Source of the DNA: Treponema sp. UBA3813
Lineage (GTDB): Bacteria > Spirochaetota > Spirochaetia > Treponematales > Treponemataceae
Assembly: GCA_002368605.1 (NCBI GenBank)
Contig: DFEB01000078.1
Location: forward strand, 1,028-65,027
Reading direction: 5' to 3'
DNA length: 64,000 nt
The notes beneath the pieces were generated by a model. That model ran no database searches and had not been told where the DNA came from. It saw nothing but the letters and a program-made list of their open reading frames with translations. Position numbers and translations under genes: made by a program. Shown here in pieces: positions 23,091 to 31,882 of this stretch. How positions within the stretch are numbered: the stretch's first letter is position 1; every line of letters begins with the position of its first letter.

Positions 23091-23119
23091 AATATAAGTT
23101 ACGCTTGGCGAAAAGTCAA
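23091..23119 (-). promoter_or_regulatory. Strong sigma-70-like promoter of the small RNA
   Basis: On the minus strand TTGACT, a 17-base spacer and TATATT lead to a predicted start near 23084. The match is among the best in the window. Confidence 0.75.
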
Positions 23120-23133
23120 GTGTAAGACTTGCC

Positions 23134-23217
23134 TTATTTCACAATCTCAGCCAGTGCTTTCTTCATACGTCGCACGCAAGCGTGCTTAACGAGTTTGCTT
23201 TCGCAAACTCGCGGCAT
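23134..23217 (-). repeat. Second copy of the uxaB 3' end plus hairpin pair
   Basis: Immediately after the uxaB stop, the minus strand carries two hairpins, CGAGTTTGC/GCAAACTCG (23190-23211) and GCACGC/GCGTGC (23172-23185). These are followed at 23166-23134 by an 11-codon frame reading MKKALAEIVK and stop. The present uxaB ends MKVALANIVK and stop. The two ends are alike in protein but differ in seven bases out of 33. Confidence 0.7.
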
Positions 23218-24780
23218 TTATTTTACAATATTTGCCAACGCAACTTTCATTCCGTTTTTCTGGATTGATTCCAAGTGACCAGCCACAGCGGCTTCAAGTC
23301 CTGCGACCTTTGTCAAATCTTCTTTCCAGAAGTCAACATTGCTCAAGACCTTGTTTGCGATAACTTTTGCGTCTTTTGTCTCTTTGTTGAGAGCAGCGAA
23401 GAATTCGAGGACTGGAAGAGTATCCAGGTTCTCGTATTCGCCTTCTTCTCGTTTAGAAATAAGACATTTCTGGCCTTTTGCGTTCTCTTTGATTTCTGTA
23501 CCGTTGTAGAAGGCGATGAGGGCTGCGATTGAGAAGCCAAGCAGTTTTGGAACTGAGCCGTTCTTCTTGACAGACTGCAATACAGAAGGCAAACAGCGTG
23601 TCCAGTATTTTGCCACAGAGTTCAAAGAAATCTCAATCAAGCGGTGTGGGTTGAATGGATTCTGGAAGCGAGTCCAAACATCCTGTGCGTATTTCTTCAA
23701 GTCTTCCTGATCGCCGTCGATTGAAGGAACGATTTCATTGAAGATGATGTCGTGCATGAATTTCTGTGCATCAGCGTTCGGTGTGTTGAATCCGCTTCCG
23801 ACTTTTTCAGAACATACGATATCCTGAACATAGTTTGAGCCTGCCAAGAATGCTGCCAAAACTGAAGATGTGTGTGCGCCGTTCAAGATGCGGACTTTGC
23901 GTGTGTGGTAGTAGTCCATGTTCTGAACCCACTTAACCTGCAAGCCGGCCTTAACGAGTGGAAGCTCGTCTTCGTGTGATTTTTTAGATTCGATAACCCA
24001 GAAGTGGAAGAGCTCAGCTGAGTCAAGGAGTTTGTCCTCGTAGCCCAGTTTTTCGCAGAGGTTTTCTGCCTGAGTCTTGCCGTTCTCTTCTTTTGCGAGG
24101 AGTGGGAAGTAGCCCGGAACGATGCGGTCAACCAAGCATGAGCAGACATCACAAGCCTCGTCGAACCAGTTGATGAAGTCCGGTCCCAGCTGCCACATTT
24201 CAGCGTAGCGGAGGATGTTGATGCGAAGGTTAAGACCTGCCTGGTCAGAAAGTTCACAAGGAATCAAAATCAAGCCCTTAGAAGTGTCGCCCTTGAATGC
24301 CTGGAAGCGTTTGTACAGGAATGCGGTGACTTTTGCAGGATAGTTTTTCTGTGGCTTCTGGTCGAGAGTTACTGGAACGCCGTCGATTTCTGTGTCAAAG
24401 CGGATACCAGCCTCAGTTGTGTTAGAAACGAGGAAGCGCAAATCCGGGCTAGAAGCCAGGGCGATATAGTCGTCATAGTTTGTGTATGGGTTGATTGAGC
24501 GGCTTACAGAAGTGATTGCTCGTGTCTCAACAGTTGGTTTTCCGTCTTTCATGCCGCGGAGAACTGTTGTGTACAAGTTGTCCTGAGCGTTCATCGCGTC
24601 AATCATGCCTTTTTCAAGTGGCTGAACGATTACGATGCTGCCGTTGAAGTCTGTTTTTTCGTTGACGATATCAATCTGCCAATCTACGAATGCGCGCAAG
24701 AATCCGCCTTCACCAAACTGAAGGATTTTCTCTGGGCGTTTTACTGTCTTTACTACATCTTTAATTGACTTAAGAGCCAT
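23218..24780 (-). CDS. uxaB: Tagaturonate reductase (altronate oxidoreductase)
   Basis: A 520-residue member of the mannitol dehydrogenase family in its UxaB branch. It shows LQFGEGGFLRAFVDWQIDI (NAD-binding Rossmann start), LVSNTTEAGI, ILIPCELSDQAGLNLR, then the catalytic Lys-Asn-His region around RKVRILNGAHTSSVLAAFLA. The enzyme reduces D-tagaturonate to D-altronate with NADH, the step before UxaA. GGAGG precedes the ATG, and TATAAT lies upstream. The gene is alone, divergent from the AraC-type regulator. The C-terminal end appears to have been replaced or duplicated: a near-copy of its last ten codons lies just downstream. Fructuronate reductase UxuB is a homologous alternative. Confidence 0.88.
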   Translation of the reverse strand: MALKSIKDVVKTVKRPEKILQFGEGGFLRAFVDWQIDIVNEKTDFNGSIVIVQPLEKGMIDAMNAQDNLYTTVLRGMKDGKPTVETRAITSVSRSINPYTNYDDYIALASSPDLRFLVSNTTEAGIRFDTEIDGVPVTLDQKPQKNYPAKVTAFLYKRFQAFKGDTSKGLILIPCELSDQAGLNLRINILRYAEMWQLGPDFINWFDEACDVCSCLVDRIVPGYFPLLAKEENGKTQAENLCEKLGYEDKLLDSAELFHFWVIESKKSHEDELPLVKAGLQVKWVQNMDYYHTRKVRILNGAHTSSVLAAFLAGSNYVQDIVCSEKVGSGFNTPNADAQKFMHDIIFNEIVPSIDGDQEDLKKYAQDVWTRFQNPFNPHRLIEISLNSVAKYWTRCLPSVLQSVKKNGSVPKLLGFSIAALIAFYNGTEIKENAKGQKCLISKREEGEYENLDTLPVLEFFAALNKETKDAKVIANKVLSNVDFWKEDLTKVAGLEAAVAGHLESIQKNGMKVALANIVK

Positions 24781-24956
24781 ACTAATTGAACCTCCGGAAG
24801 TTCATTAAAAAAATTTGTTCTATTCTATCACTAATTATAATTTGTGTCATGTGTTAATGAAGAAGTGAATAATTAAATGCAGAATCATAAAAAAGTATTT
24901 GTAAAAAAAATATATAACTTGTAAAAATACCGTCATCGTTGTAGAATATAAAAAAA

Positions 24957-27900
24957 ATGGATATTTCCCACAAAGAACGAAGACTTGGCTTTATTCTCTC
25001 AACAATTCACGCTGGCTCCGCGCTCAAACTTTGGCATGAGCTCGCGACAAGAGCAATGGAAGATGGCGGGGCTTTTTTCATTTTCCCTGGCGGAAAGTTA
25101 GAAGCCTCCGATAAGCCTGAGCATCTACGAAACGAAATATACAAGCTTGCGAATTCTTCAAATATTGACGGCCTTATCAGTTGGGCATCGAGTTTGAGCG
25201 GTTCAGTTCCTGTTTCTGATATCGAAAATTTTCACAAAACATTTAAAGATATTCCCTTTGTCACAATCGGTCAAAAAGTCGAGGGTCATCCCTGTGCTGA
25301 ATTTGATGCTTACACTGGCATGAAGGAGTTGGTTCAGCATTTTATTAAGGTTCATAATGTAAAAAAAATTGCATTTTTGCGCGGTCCAGAGACACACACT
25401 TCTGCTGAAGAGCGATTCCGTGGTTATAAAGATGCCCTTTCCGAGTCTGGTATTGATATTTCTGCGAAACTTGTAACAAGGCCTTTGGGGTGGTATGACG
25501 GTGTTGCTGGCGCAATTCAGTTGGTCGAAGAACGGGGACTTGTTCCGGGGAAGGATTTTGAAGCGCTTGTAACAGCAAGTGATTTAATGACTTTTGCTGC
25601 GGAGGGCTATTTTAAACAGCATGGAATTCGCATACCAAAAGATTTGCTTATCGCTGGATTTAACGATACCGAAGAAAGTCGCATGTCGATTCCTGCTTTC
25701 ACCACGGTGCACATGCCCCATTCGGAATTGGGCGTTGTTGCCTACGACAAAATAAACGAACTTTTAAACGGTGAACTGGGTGTTTCAGATATTAATTTGC
25801 CAGCCTATCCTGTGATTCGCGAGAGTTGTGGTTGTACACATGCAAAGATATGGTCTTCAGATGTTAAAATCAGAATCCGTACAAGAGAGCAATTTTCAGA
25901 GGAAGTTTACAAAATTTTCCGCACGGACCCTAAATCAAACAAATTTGAGCCGATGCTTGCGGCGTTATTCGAAAATGACAGAACCCGCTTTTATGATTTG
26001 TTGACTCAAAGTGTTACGGAATATTTTAAAAATGACGGGGACTTGCTTAATCTTTTTACGGTCCTTTCGTTATTCCGAAATCTTAACTGTCTTGCTCCAG
26101 ATTACATCGAAAAGATTATTCGTCATATTACGGTTCTTATTCCTCGAATTCAAGAAAGGGTTCTTATTCAAAAAAGATACGAATCCGAAAAAACAAATTC
26201 AAGTATAAGCGCGTTAAAAAATGATTTGCTTTCTGTTTTTGAACGACATAAAGTTGTTCCAATATTAAAAAAACGGCTTGTCGAAATCGGAATTCACACA
26301 TTTGCCCTTGTTCTCTATGAGGATGAAACATATTCTACCTATGTCGGCGGTTTTGGCGGTGCCGAGGATGTTCACTCTGATGAAATTCGCTTTCCGCGAA
26401 GCAATTTCGTTCCAGAGCGATACTCTTCTGATTTTGCTCACGGCGCTTTTATAATTCAGCCCTTGTTTGTGGAAGATTGCTCTTACGGATACATCATTTG
26501 TAATTATTCTGGTTGCCAAGGAATTGCTTATGAAGATATACGATCCTCTCTTAGTGCGGCTCTTCAGAGTATTTTGCTTTTTGAACAGACGAATGAGTCA
26601 AGAAGGATTGCCGAACAGGCAGAATTTGCAAAAACAGAATTCTTTGCGAATGTTGGAAGTGATTTGTGCGACCCGCTCAAAAATATTTCATCAAAACTCC
26701 AACAAATGGAGGAAAATGTCGAAAAAAACATTCTCGACAAAGATATTCTTGCCGAACAGCTTTTGTTCCTTCGCTCTCAGATTGATTCTCAACTCGAAAA
26801 AACCGAAACTCTCGTTGATTTGACTCGTTCTCAGGTTGATGATTTGCCGATGGATAAAAAACTCTTTGATATCCGGCAAGTTCTTCACGGAAGTGCTGTC
26901 GCAGATTTGAATCGTGATATGCCGCTTCTTTTTGGAGATGCAGAACGGCTCAAGCGGGCTCTTCAGACGATTTTTGAATTTGCAGAGAAGACTCCGTATA
27001 TTTCAGAAAAAACAGATGGAATTCACATCGAATTTTACTCAAGTAGATTTGATTGGCAAAAACCGGAGTTGCTTCTTGCGGAAAAGATTATCCTCCTGCA
27101 ATTTGGTGATGTAGAAAAATCAGAAAACTATGCTGAGGTTACCTTGCCCTGGCCGAACCTTGCGGGGCTTCCTCCGGAAGGTCGTTCTATTGAAAATCTT
27201 GAGATGTATTCAGTTTCAGACTCAACATGTGAAATGAGGCTTGGTCTTAAGCCCAAATATGTTTTTGAGACTGGGGTGGTTCCCGAAAACATCGAAAATG
27301 CCATTCTTGTTTGGGAGCCAGATTCTGCCCCTATAGATGAATGGATAAAAGTATACGGTTTACGCCATAATGACGCTTTGTTCCGTGCTCCACTTGTTTG
27401 CTACAGCCGCAATATGATTGGGCATACTTTTATTGAAATGCTTGAGCAAAAAATAAAATCTCAGCGTGCGGCTCCGGTACTCTTTGTAAATGCCAAGCAT
27501 ACTCACTATGGAACTTGGGCTACTGATTCAAACACTGTAAGCATCTCTTCCATGGAAGAATTTGATCATATCCTTGAAGAAATCACACCGTCTCTGATTG
27601 TTTTTGAAAAAATCGATGAAGATACAATCCGACGAATCCGACAGAATCAAAAAACCGTTCTTGTTCCAATCTTGGTTCTTCCTGACACTGTGTCTACCGA
27701 CGAAGAAATAGAGCTGCTTTGTTCGCATCCTCGAATTATTTTGTGTAACCGCGGGGCCGCAGAATCTGAGCAGTTTAATGAGCGTGTAAAAGGAATCCTT
27801 GCCGGTGAAGAAATTCTTCCTCCGCACACTGGCGCACTCGTAAAAAAGGCTATATTATATTTAAATAGAAATGCTTCCCAGCAAATTGTCCGATGGAAAC

Positions 27901-28142
27901 TTGCAGATACCGTTCATGTGAGTGAAGATTATCTTACACGAATTTTCCATAAAGAAATTGGATTAAGTTTGTGGGAATACCTAAATAGGTATAGAATATA
28001 TATAGCAACGAAAATGCTTCTGGAAACGAACGACACGATTTATGAAATCGCAGAGAATTCGGGCTTTCAGGATCAGGCGTATTTCTGCAGGGTCTTTAAA
28101 AAGATTTATGGTGTTCCTCCGGGCAAAATTCGTTCAAAATAA
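24957..28142 (+). CDS. AraC-type regulator with LacI-like sensor and pseudo-kinase core
   Basis: A 1061-residue protein. Residues about 8-290 form a LacI/periplasmic-binding sensor (RRLGFILSTIHAG; VTASDLMTFAAEGYFKQHG; IAGFNDTEESRMSIPAFTTV). Residues 430-545 look GAF-like. Residues 556-735 resemble a histidine-kinase core, but the box EFFANVGSDLCDPL has Ser where the phosphoacceptor His should be, and the ATP-binding part (GDAERLKRALQTIFEFAEKT) lacks the N-box Asn. Residues 838-948 resemble a receiver domain lacking a clear phospho-Asp. The end (960-1061) is a double AraC helix-turn-helix: WKLADTVHVSEDYLTRIFHK and IYEIAENSGFQDQAYFCRVF. It probably senses a sugar and controls the importer operon 93 bases downstream and perhaps uxaB, which is divergent. 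Confidence 0.82.
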   Translation: MDISHKERRLGFILSTIHAGSALKLWHELATRAMEDGGAFFIFPGGKLEASDKPEHLRNEIYKLANSSNIDGLISWASSLSGSVPVSDIENFHKTFKDIPFVTIGQKVEGHPCAEFDAYTGMKELVQHFIKVHNVKKIAFLRGPETHTSAEERFRGYKDALSESGIDISAKLVTRPLGWYDGVAGAIQLVEERGLVPGKDFEALVTASDLMTFAAEGYFKQHGIRIPKDLLIAGFNDTEESRMSIPAFTTVHMPHSELGVVAYDKINELLNGELGVSDINLPAYPVIRESCGCTHAKIWSSDVKIRIRTREQFSEEVYKIFRTDPKSNKFEPMLAALFENDRTRFYDLLTQSVTEYFKNDGDLLNLFTVLSLFRNLNCLAPDYIEKIIRHITVLIPRIQERVLIQKRYESEKTNSSISALKNDLLSVFERHKVVPILKKRLVEIGIHTFALVLYEDETYSTYVGGFGGAEDVHSDEIRFPRSNFVPERYSSDFAHGAFIIQPLFVEDCSYGYIICNYSGCQGIAYEDIRSSLSAALQSILLFEQTNESRRIAEQAEFAKTEFFANVGSDLCDPLKNISSKLQQMEENVEKNILDKDILAEQLLFLRSQIDSQLEKTETLVDLTRSQVDDLPMDKKLFDIRQVLHGSAVADLNRDMPLLFGDAERLKRALQTIFEFAEKTPYISEKTDGIHIEFYSSRFDWQKPELLLAEKIILLQFGDVEKSENYAEVTLPWPNLAGLPPEGRSIENLEMYSVSDSTCEMRLGLKPKYVFETGVVPENIENAILVWEPDSAPIDEWIKVYGLRHNDALFRAPLVCYSRNMIGHTFIEMLEQKIKSQRAAPVLFVNAKHTHYGTWATDSNTVSISSMEEFDHILEEITPSLIVFEKIDEDTIRRIRQNQKTVLVPILVLPDTVSTDEEIELLCSHPRIILCNRGAAESEQFNERVKGILAGEEILPPHTGALVKKAILYLNRNASQQIVRWKLADTVHVSEDYLTRIFHKEIGLSLWEYLNRYRIYIATKMLLETNDTIYEIAENSGFQDQAYFCRVFKKIYGVPPGKIRSK

Positions 28143-28190
28143 TCATAAGAGAGTTCGGTTTTGTCCAATAAGGCATAAGGATTTTTAAAG

Positions 28191-28214
28191 TATAATTAGG
28201 TTACCAAGTGGTAA
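28191..28214 (+). promoter_or_regulatory. Importer promoter -10 with adjacent palindrome
   Basis: TATAAT at 28191-28196 has no -35 box at the normal distance, which fits dependence on an activator such as the AraC-type protein just upstream. TTACCAAGTGGTAA (28201-28214) is a 6-base inverted repeat with a 2-base centre, placed at the expected start site, and could bind a repressor. Confidence 0.5.
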
Positions 28215-28235
28215 AATAATATATTGAGGTTAGGT

Positions 28236-29177
28236 ATGAACGCACAAGAAACAAATGTTTTAACTGCACCGAAAAAGGATCTCTGGAAAAATGTAAAGAG
28301 ACACTTTTCGGTCTATGCTCTTCTTATCATTCCTGTTGTGTACTATGCTATCTTAAAGTATGGTCCAATCGTTAATGGTCAGATTGCTTTTAAAAACTTC
28401 GCTCCTGTTGATGGTGTTTGGGGCAGTGTTTGGGTTGGTTTTAAGAACTTCAGCACATTTATCCATTCATTCTACTTTAGCGAACTTTTAAGAAATACAA
28501 TTTTGTACAGTTTGGCAAAATTGTGTATTTCTGTTCCACTTTCAATTATATTGTCAGTGGCCTTATACGAATGTACGCACAATGTGCTTCGTCGTGTTGT
28601 TCAGACTTTGGCTTATTTGCCACACTTCCTTTCTTGGGTTATCATGTATGGTATCCTTCTTATTTTGCTTGCTCCTGGTGACGGTCTTGTAAACGACATC
28701 ATCAAAGCTGCAGGAGGTACTCCAAAAGACTTCCTTACAAATACTGGCGTGTTCCCGATTGTAGTCGTTCTTTCGGATGCATGGAAGGAAATGGGTTGGG
28801 CAGCTATCATCTTCATCGCCGCTCTTATGGGTATCGACCCGTCATTGTTCGAGGCTGCAATGGTTGAGGGTGCTTCCGCTGTTCAGCGCGTTTGGTATAT
28901 CACTATTCCTTCAATCAAACCAGTTATCGTTACGGTTGTTCTTCTTAAGCTTGGTACCGTTCTTGACGCTGGATTTAACCAGATGTTCATGTTGTACTCT
29001 CCTGCTGTTTATTCGGTAGCTGATATCATTGATACATGGGTTTATCGTCAAGGTCTTCTTCAGTTCGAGTTCGCTCTTGCAACTGCGGTAGGTATCTTCA
29101 AGGGTGTTATCGGTATGATTCTTGTTATGGTTTCTAACAAAGTCGTCAAGAAGTTGACGGAATCTTCACTCTTGTAA
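28236..29177 (+). CDS. LplB-type sugar ABC transporter permease
   Basis: A 313-residue membrane protein with six hydrophobic segments, starting after a charged N-terminus (FSVYALLIIPVVYYAILKYGP). It carries the EAA-loop signature EAAMVEGASAVQRVWYITIPSI (split here for position: about residues 207-227), which docks to the shared ATPase. LplB-family permeases import complex oligosaccharides; in gut bacteria they often take up pectin fragments such as unsaturated rhamnogalacturonan or galacturonides. The ATG at 28236 is preferred to an upstream in-frame TTG because AGGTTAGGT lies between. No ATPase gene is present; an MsmK-type shared ATPase is usual for such systems. Confidence 0.87.
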   Translation: MNAQETNVLTAPKKDLWKNVKRHFSVYALLIIPVVYYAILKYGPIVNGQIAFKNFAPVDGVWGSVWVGFKNFSTFIHSFYFSELLRNTILYSLAKLCISVPLSIILSVALYECTHNVLRRVVQTLAYLPHFLSWVIMYGILLILLAPGDGLVNDIIKAAGGTPKDFLTNTGVFPIVVVLSDAWKEMGWAAIIFIAALMGIDPSLFEAAMVEGASAVQRVWYITIPSIKPVIVTVVLLKLGTVLDAGFNQMFMLYSPAVYSVADIIDTWVYRQGLLQFEFALATAVGIFKGVIGMILVMVSNKVVKKLTESSLL

Positions 29178-29195
29178 TTTGAGGTGGTGCATAAA

Positions 29196-30089
29196 ATGGA
29201 AAAACCAAAGACAGTAAAATTAACATCAGGTGATCGTGCATTTTACATTGGTGTAAACAGTTTCCTTGTTTTCATCGGTGTAATCATTGCTATCCCTATT
29301 ATCAGTACAATTTCTTCTTCTGTAACTCCAAACGGTTACATTGGAACTACATTTGACAAATTCATCCTTATGCCATGGAAGTGGGATTCTTCAGCATATA
29401 AGGCTCTTCTTGGAAACAATGGTTTTACTCTTGCGTTCTGGAACTCAATTAAAATCATGTTGTTCGGTGTTGTAACATCTTTGTCCCTCACTGTTCCAAT
29501 GGCTTATTGTATGTCTGTTCAGGATTTGCCAGGTCGCAAAATCCTCAACTACTTCGTTCTTATTCCATATTTGTTCAACATCGGTGTTATCCCAACATTC
29601 TTGGTTGTAACAAATCTTCATCTTACTAACCACTTGTGTTCAATCTTCTTGCCAGGTGCAATTGGTACATACAACTGTTTGATTATGCGTGGCTTCTTCG
29701 AGGGCATCCCAGAGTCTCTCAAAGAGTCAGCTCGAATCGACGGTGCGGCAGAATGGTATGTTCTTGTTTCTATCATTCTTCCTTTGTCAAAGCCAATCAT
29801 CATGACAATCGGTTTGTATTATGCGGTTGGCTACTGGAATGACTTCATGCACGCCTTGCTTTACTTAACAGAAGCATATCTCCAGCCACTTCCAATTCTT
29901 ACTCGAAACATCTTGTTGGGTGCTTCAATGAGTGATACATTGGATACAGGAACTGCGTTCGGTGCGGCATCTATTTCATCTATCAAGGCTGCTTGTGTAT
30001 TCCTTTCAGCTATTCCGATGATGCTTGCTTATCCGTTCATCCAGAAATACTTTACAAAAGGTACAATGCTTGGTTCTGTTAAGGGCTAA
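29196..30089 (+). CDS. YtcP/LplC-type sugar ABC transporter permease
   Basis: A 297-residue carbohydrate ABC permease, the partner of the LplB-like protein. Six membrane segments are visible, the first at about residues 15-38 (FLVFIGVIIAIPIISTI). The EAA loop is SLKESARIDGAAEWYVLVSI. The family ending YFTKGTMLGSVKG is intact, identifying the YtcP/LplC branch. The ATG at 29196 has GAGGTGG 8 bases before it; two in-frame GTG codons fall inside that site. It lies 18 bases after the first permease gene and 48 bases before the binding-protein gene, in one operon. Confidence 0.9.
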   Translation: MEKPKTVKLTSGDRAFYIGVNSFLVFIGVIIAIPIISTISSSVTPNGYIGTTFDKFILMPWKWDSSAYKALLGNNGFTLAFWNSIKIMLFGVVTSLSLTVPMAYCMSVQDLPGRKILNYFVLIPYLFNIGVIPTFLVVTNLHLTNHLCSIFLPGAIGTYNCLIMRGFFEGIPESLKESARIDGAAEWYVLVSIILPLSKPIIMTIGLYYAVGYWNDFMHALLYLTEAYLQPLPILTRNILLGASMSDTLDTGTAFGAASISSIKAACVFLSAIPMMLAYPFIQKYFTKGTMLGSVKG

Positions 30090-30137
30090 GTTTAAATAAA
30101 AAATTAATTTCATTTGTTTTCAATTAAGGAGGAAAAA

Positions 30138-31703
30138 ATGAAAAAGTTAATGAAGGGTGTTGTCGTTTCGGCAGCCGCTCTTGCAGCTTTGGCCATGGTT
30201 TCATGTGGCAATGGTAAAGCAAAAGGCAATGCAGTAGACATCGAACTTTGGTATGGTGCAGCCGCATCTGAAGCAGGTCCGATTCCAGCTGATTGGGTTG
30301 GCTATCAGATTATAAAAGATAAGCTTAACATCAACCTCAAACTCACAAACTTGCCATCATCAGAAGCAGATCAGAACACAAAGATCAACGCTGCTGGTGC
30401 TGCAAACACTTTGCCAGATCTCTTCATGGTTTCAAATGAAGTTTATGCAACTCTCGTTCAGAAAAAGTTGCTTGCTCCAGTTGATTCTATTTACAACAAA
30501 ATGCCAAATCGTACTGCAAAATTGTACGATAAAGACTCACGCGCATTCACAACTATCGACGGACACTCTTACGCTCTCGCTCAGCCAGGCTCAATCGTTC
30601 GCAACGAAGGCGTTCTTATCCGCAAAGACTGGTTGGATAAACTCGGTCTCGCTGTACCAAAAACAACTGAAGAGTTCTTCAATGTTATGAAGGCTTTCAC
30701 AGAGAAAGATCCTGATGGAAACGGCAAGAACGATACATACGGATACGGCGGATACCTCGAAGTTTCTGCAACAAACGAAGGTCTCGGACGACGCTTCGAC
30801 CCACTCTTTGGTGCATTCGGCGTTGCTGGTACTTGGAACTTGGCTTCTGCTAAAACAGCTGGTCTTAACATCTACAAACCAGAATACTATGACGCAATGG
30901 TCTATGTAAAACAGATTGTTGACGCTGGTGTTATCGATCCAAACTGGTTGGCTTATAAGAAAGATGACTTCCGCGCTGCTTGGAAACAGGGACGCTTTGG
31001 TATCATGCGTGAGCAGAACGCTGCTTATGCAAACGAAGGTAACTACAAACCATTCGATAATAACTTCCCAGATGGTGAATGGATTGTTGTTGAGCCTCCA
31101 GTAGGACCAAAAGGTCAGTCAGCTGCTGGTACATACTCACAGGCTTATCGTATGTATGCTGTTTCAGCAAAAGCTGCTAAAGACGGAAAACTTGACAAAA
31201 TCGCTGAACTCCTTGAATGGATGTCTTCTGACGAAGGCTACTATCTCCTCGGATGGGGTCAGGAAGGTGTTAACTATGTATTCGACAAGAATGGCGTTCC
31301 AACAACAGCTGGTCTTGCTGATCCATCAAAGGGATACACAGAATCTGCTATGATTCCTCTTACACAGCTCCGCAACATGGTTTACTACAATGGCGATATC
31401 GAATTGGCTTCACGCTACCCGACATGGTACTCAAAGAACGGCAAAGAGATGTCTGCTCTTAAAACTCTCCGCGAAATGCAGGCTAAATCTTGGACAGCTT
31501 GTATCGGTCAGGACAAAATGCCACAGCCAAACGCAGATGTTAAACGATTCTACGAGCAGGGCGTTGTTGAGTTCATGACTGGAAACCGCACTCTTAACCC
31601 AACTGAATGGCAGAAATTCCTCGATGAATTCTCTAAGATCGGTGGTAAAGAATGGAACGATGCAGGTATCCAGACTGCTAAAGAAAAGAACCTCATCAAA
31701 TAA
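30138..31703 (+). CDS. Extracellular sugar-binding lipoprotein of the LplA type
   Basis: A 521-residue lipoprotein: signal peptide MKKLMKGVVVSAAALAALAM followed by VSCGN, with the lipid-modified Cys at about 23. The mature part is a family-1 solute-binding protein of the long LplA/YtcQ type: VDIELWYGAAASEAG, NAAGAANTLPDLFMV, RKDWLDKLGLAVPKTTEEFF, DPDGNGKNDTYGYGG and TWYSKNGKEM. DPDGNGKND is the calcium-loop-like motif typical of the group. It binds oligosaccharides outside the membrane and passes them to the two permeases. AAGGAGG precedes the ATG. Codon use is more biased and regular than in neighbours, suggesting high expression. A strong terminator follows. Confidence 0.9.
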   Translation: MKKLMKGVVVSAAALAALAMVSCGNGKAKGNAVDIELWYGAAASEAGPIPADWVGYQIIKDKLNINLKLTNLPSSEADQNTKINAAGAANTLPDLFMVSNEVYATLVQKKLLAPVDSIYNKMPNRTAKLYDKDSRAFTTIDGHSYALAQPGSIVRNEGVLIRKDWLDKLGLAVPKTTEEFFNVMKAFTEKDPDGNGKNDTYGYGGYLEVSATNEGLGRRFDPLFGAFGVAGTWNLASAKTAGLNIYKPEYYDAMVYVKQIVDAGVIDPNWLAYKKDDFRAAWKQGRFGIMREQNAAYANEGNYKPFDNNFPDGEWIVVEPPVGPKGQSAAGTYSQAYRMYAVSAKAAKDGKLDKIAELLEWMSSDEGYYLLGWGQEGVNYVFDKNGVPTTAGLADPSKGYTESAMIPLTQLRNMVYYNGDIELASRYPTWYSKNGKEMSALKTLREMQAKSWTACIGQDKMPQPNADVKRFYEQGVVEFMTGNRTLNPTEWQKFLDEFSKIGGKEWNDAGIQTAKEKNLIK

Positions 31704-31731
31704 TTAATTAAACTTCGTGTTTAATGAAGAG

Positions 31732-31760
31732 GGCACTAGATAAATCTGGTGCCCTTTTTT
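31732..31760 (+). terminator. Rho-independent terminator of the sugar importer operon
   Basis: GGGCACTAGAT and ATCTGGTGCCC pair with one T-G wobble and are followed by TTTTTT. A small hairpin, TTAAAC/GTTTAA, at 31709-31725 lies between it and the stop codon and may protect the 3' end. Confidence 0.9.
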
Positions 31761-31882
31761 CATTTTTAAATTGTGTATAAGTGAGATTGTTTTTGTGGAA
31801 AAAGTCTTTAGTTTTCCACAAAATATGCAAAATTTGTTAAAAACTTGTGGATAAATTGGTGAAAATTAGCTACTATTTCCAC

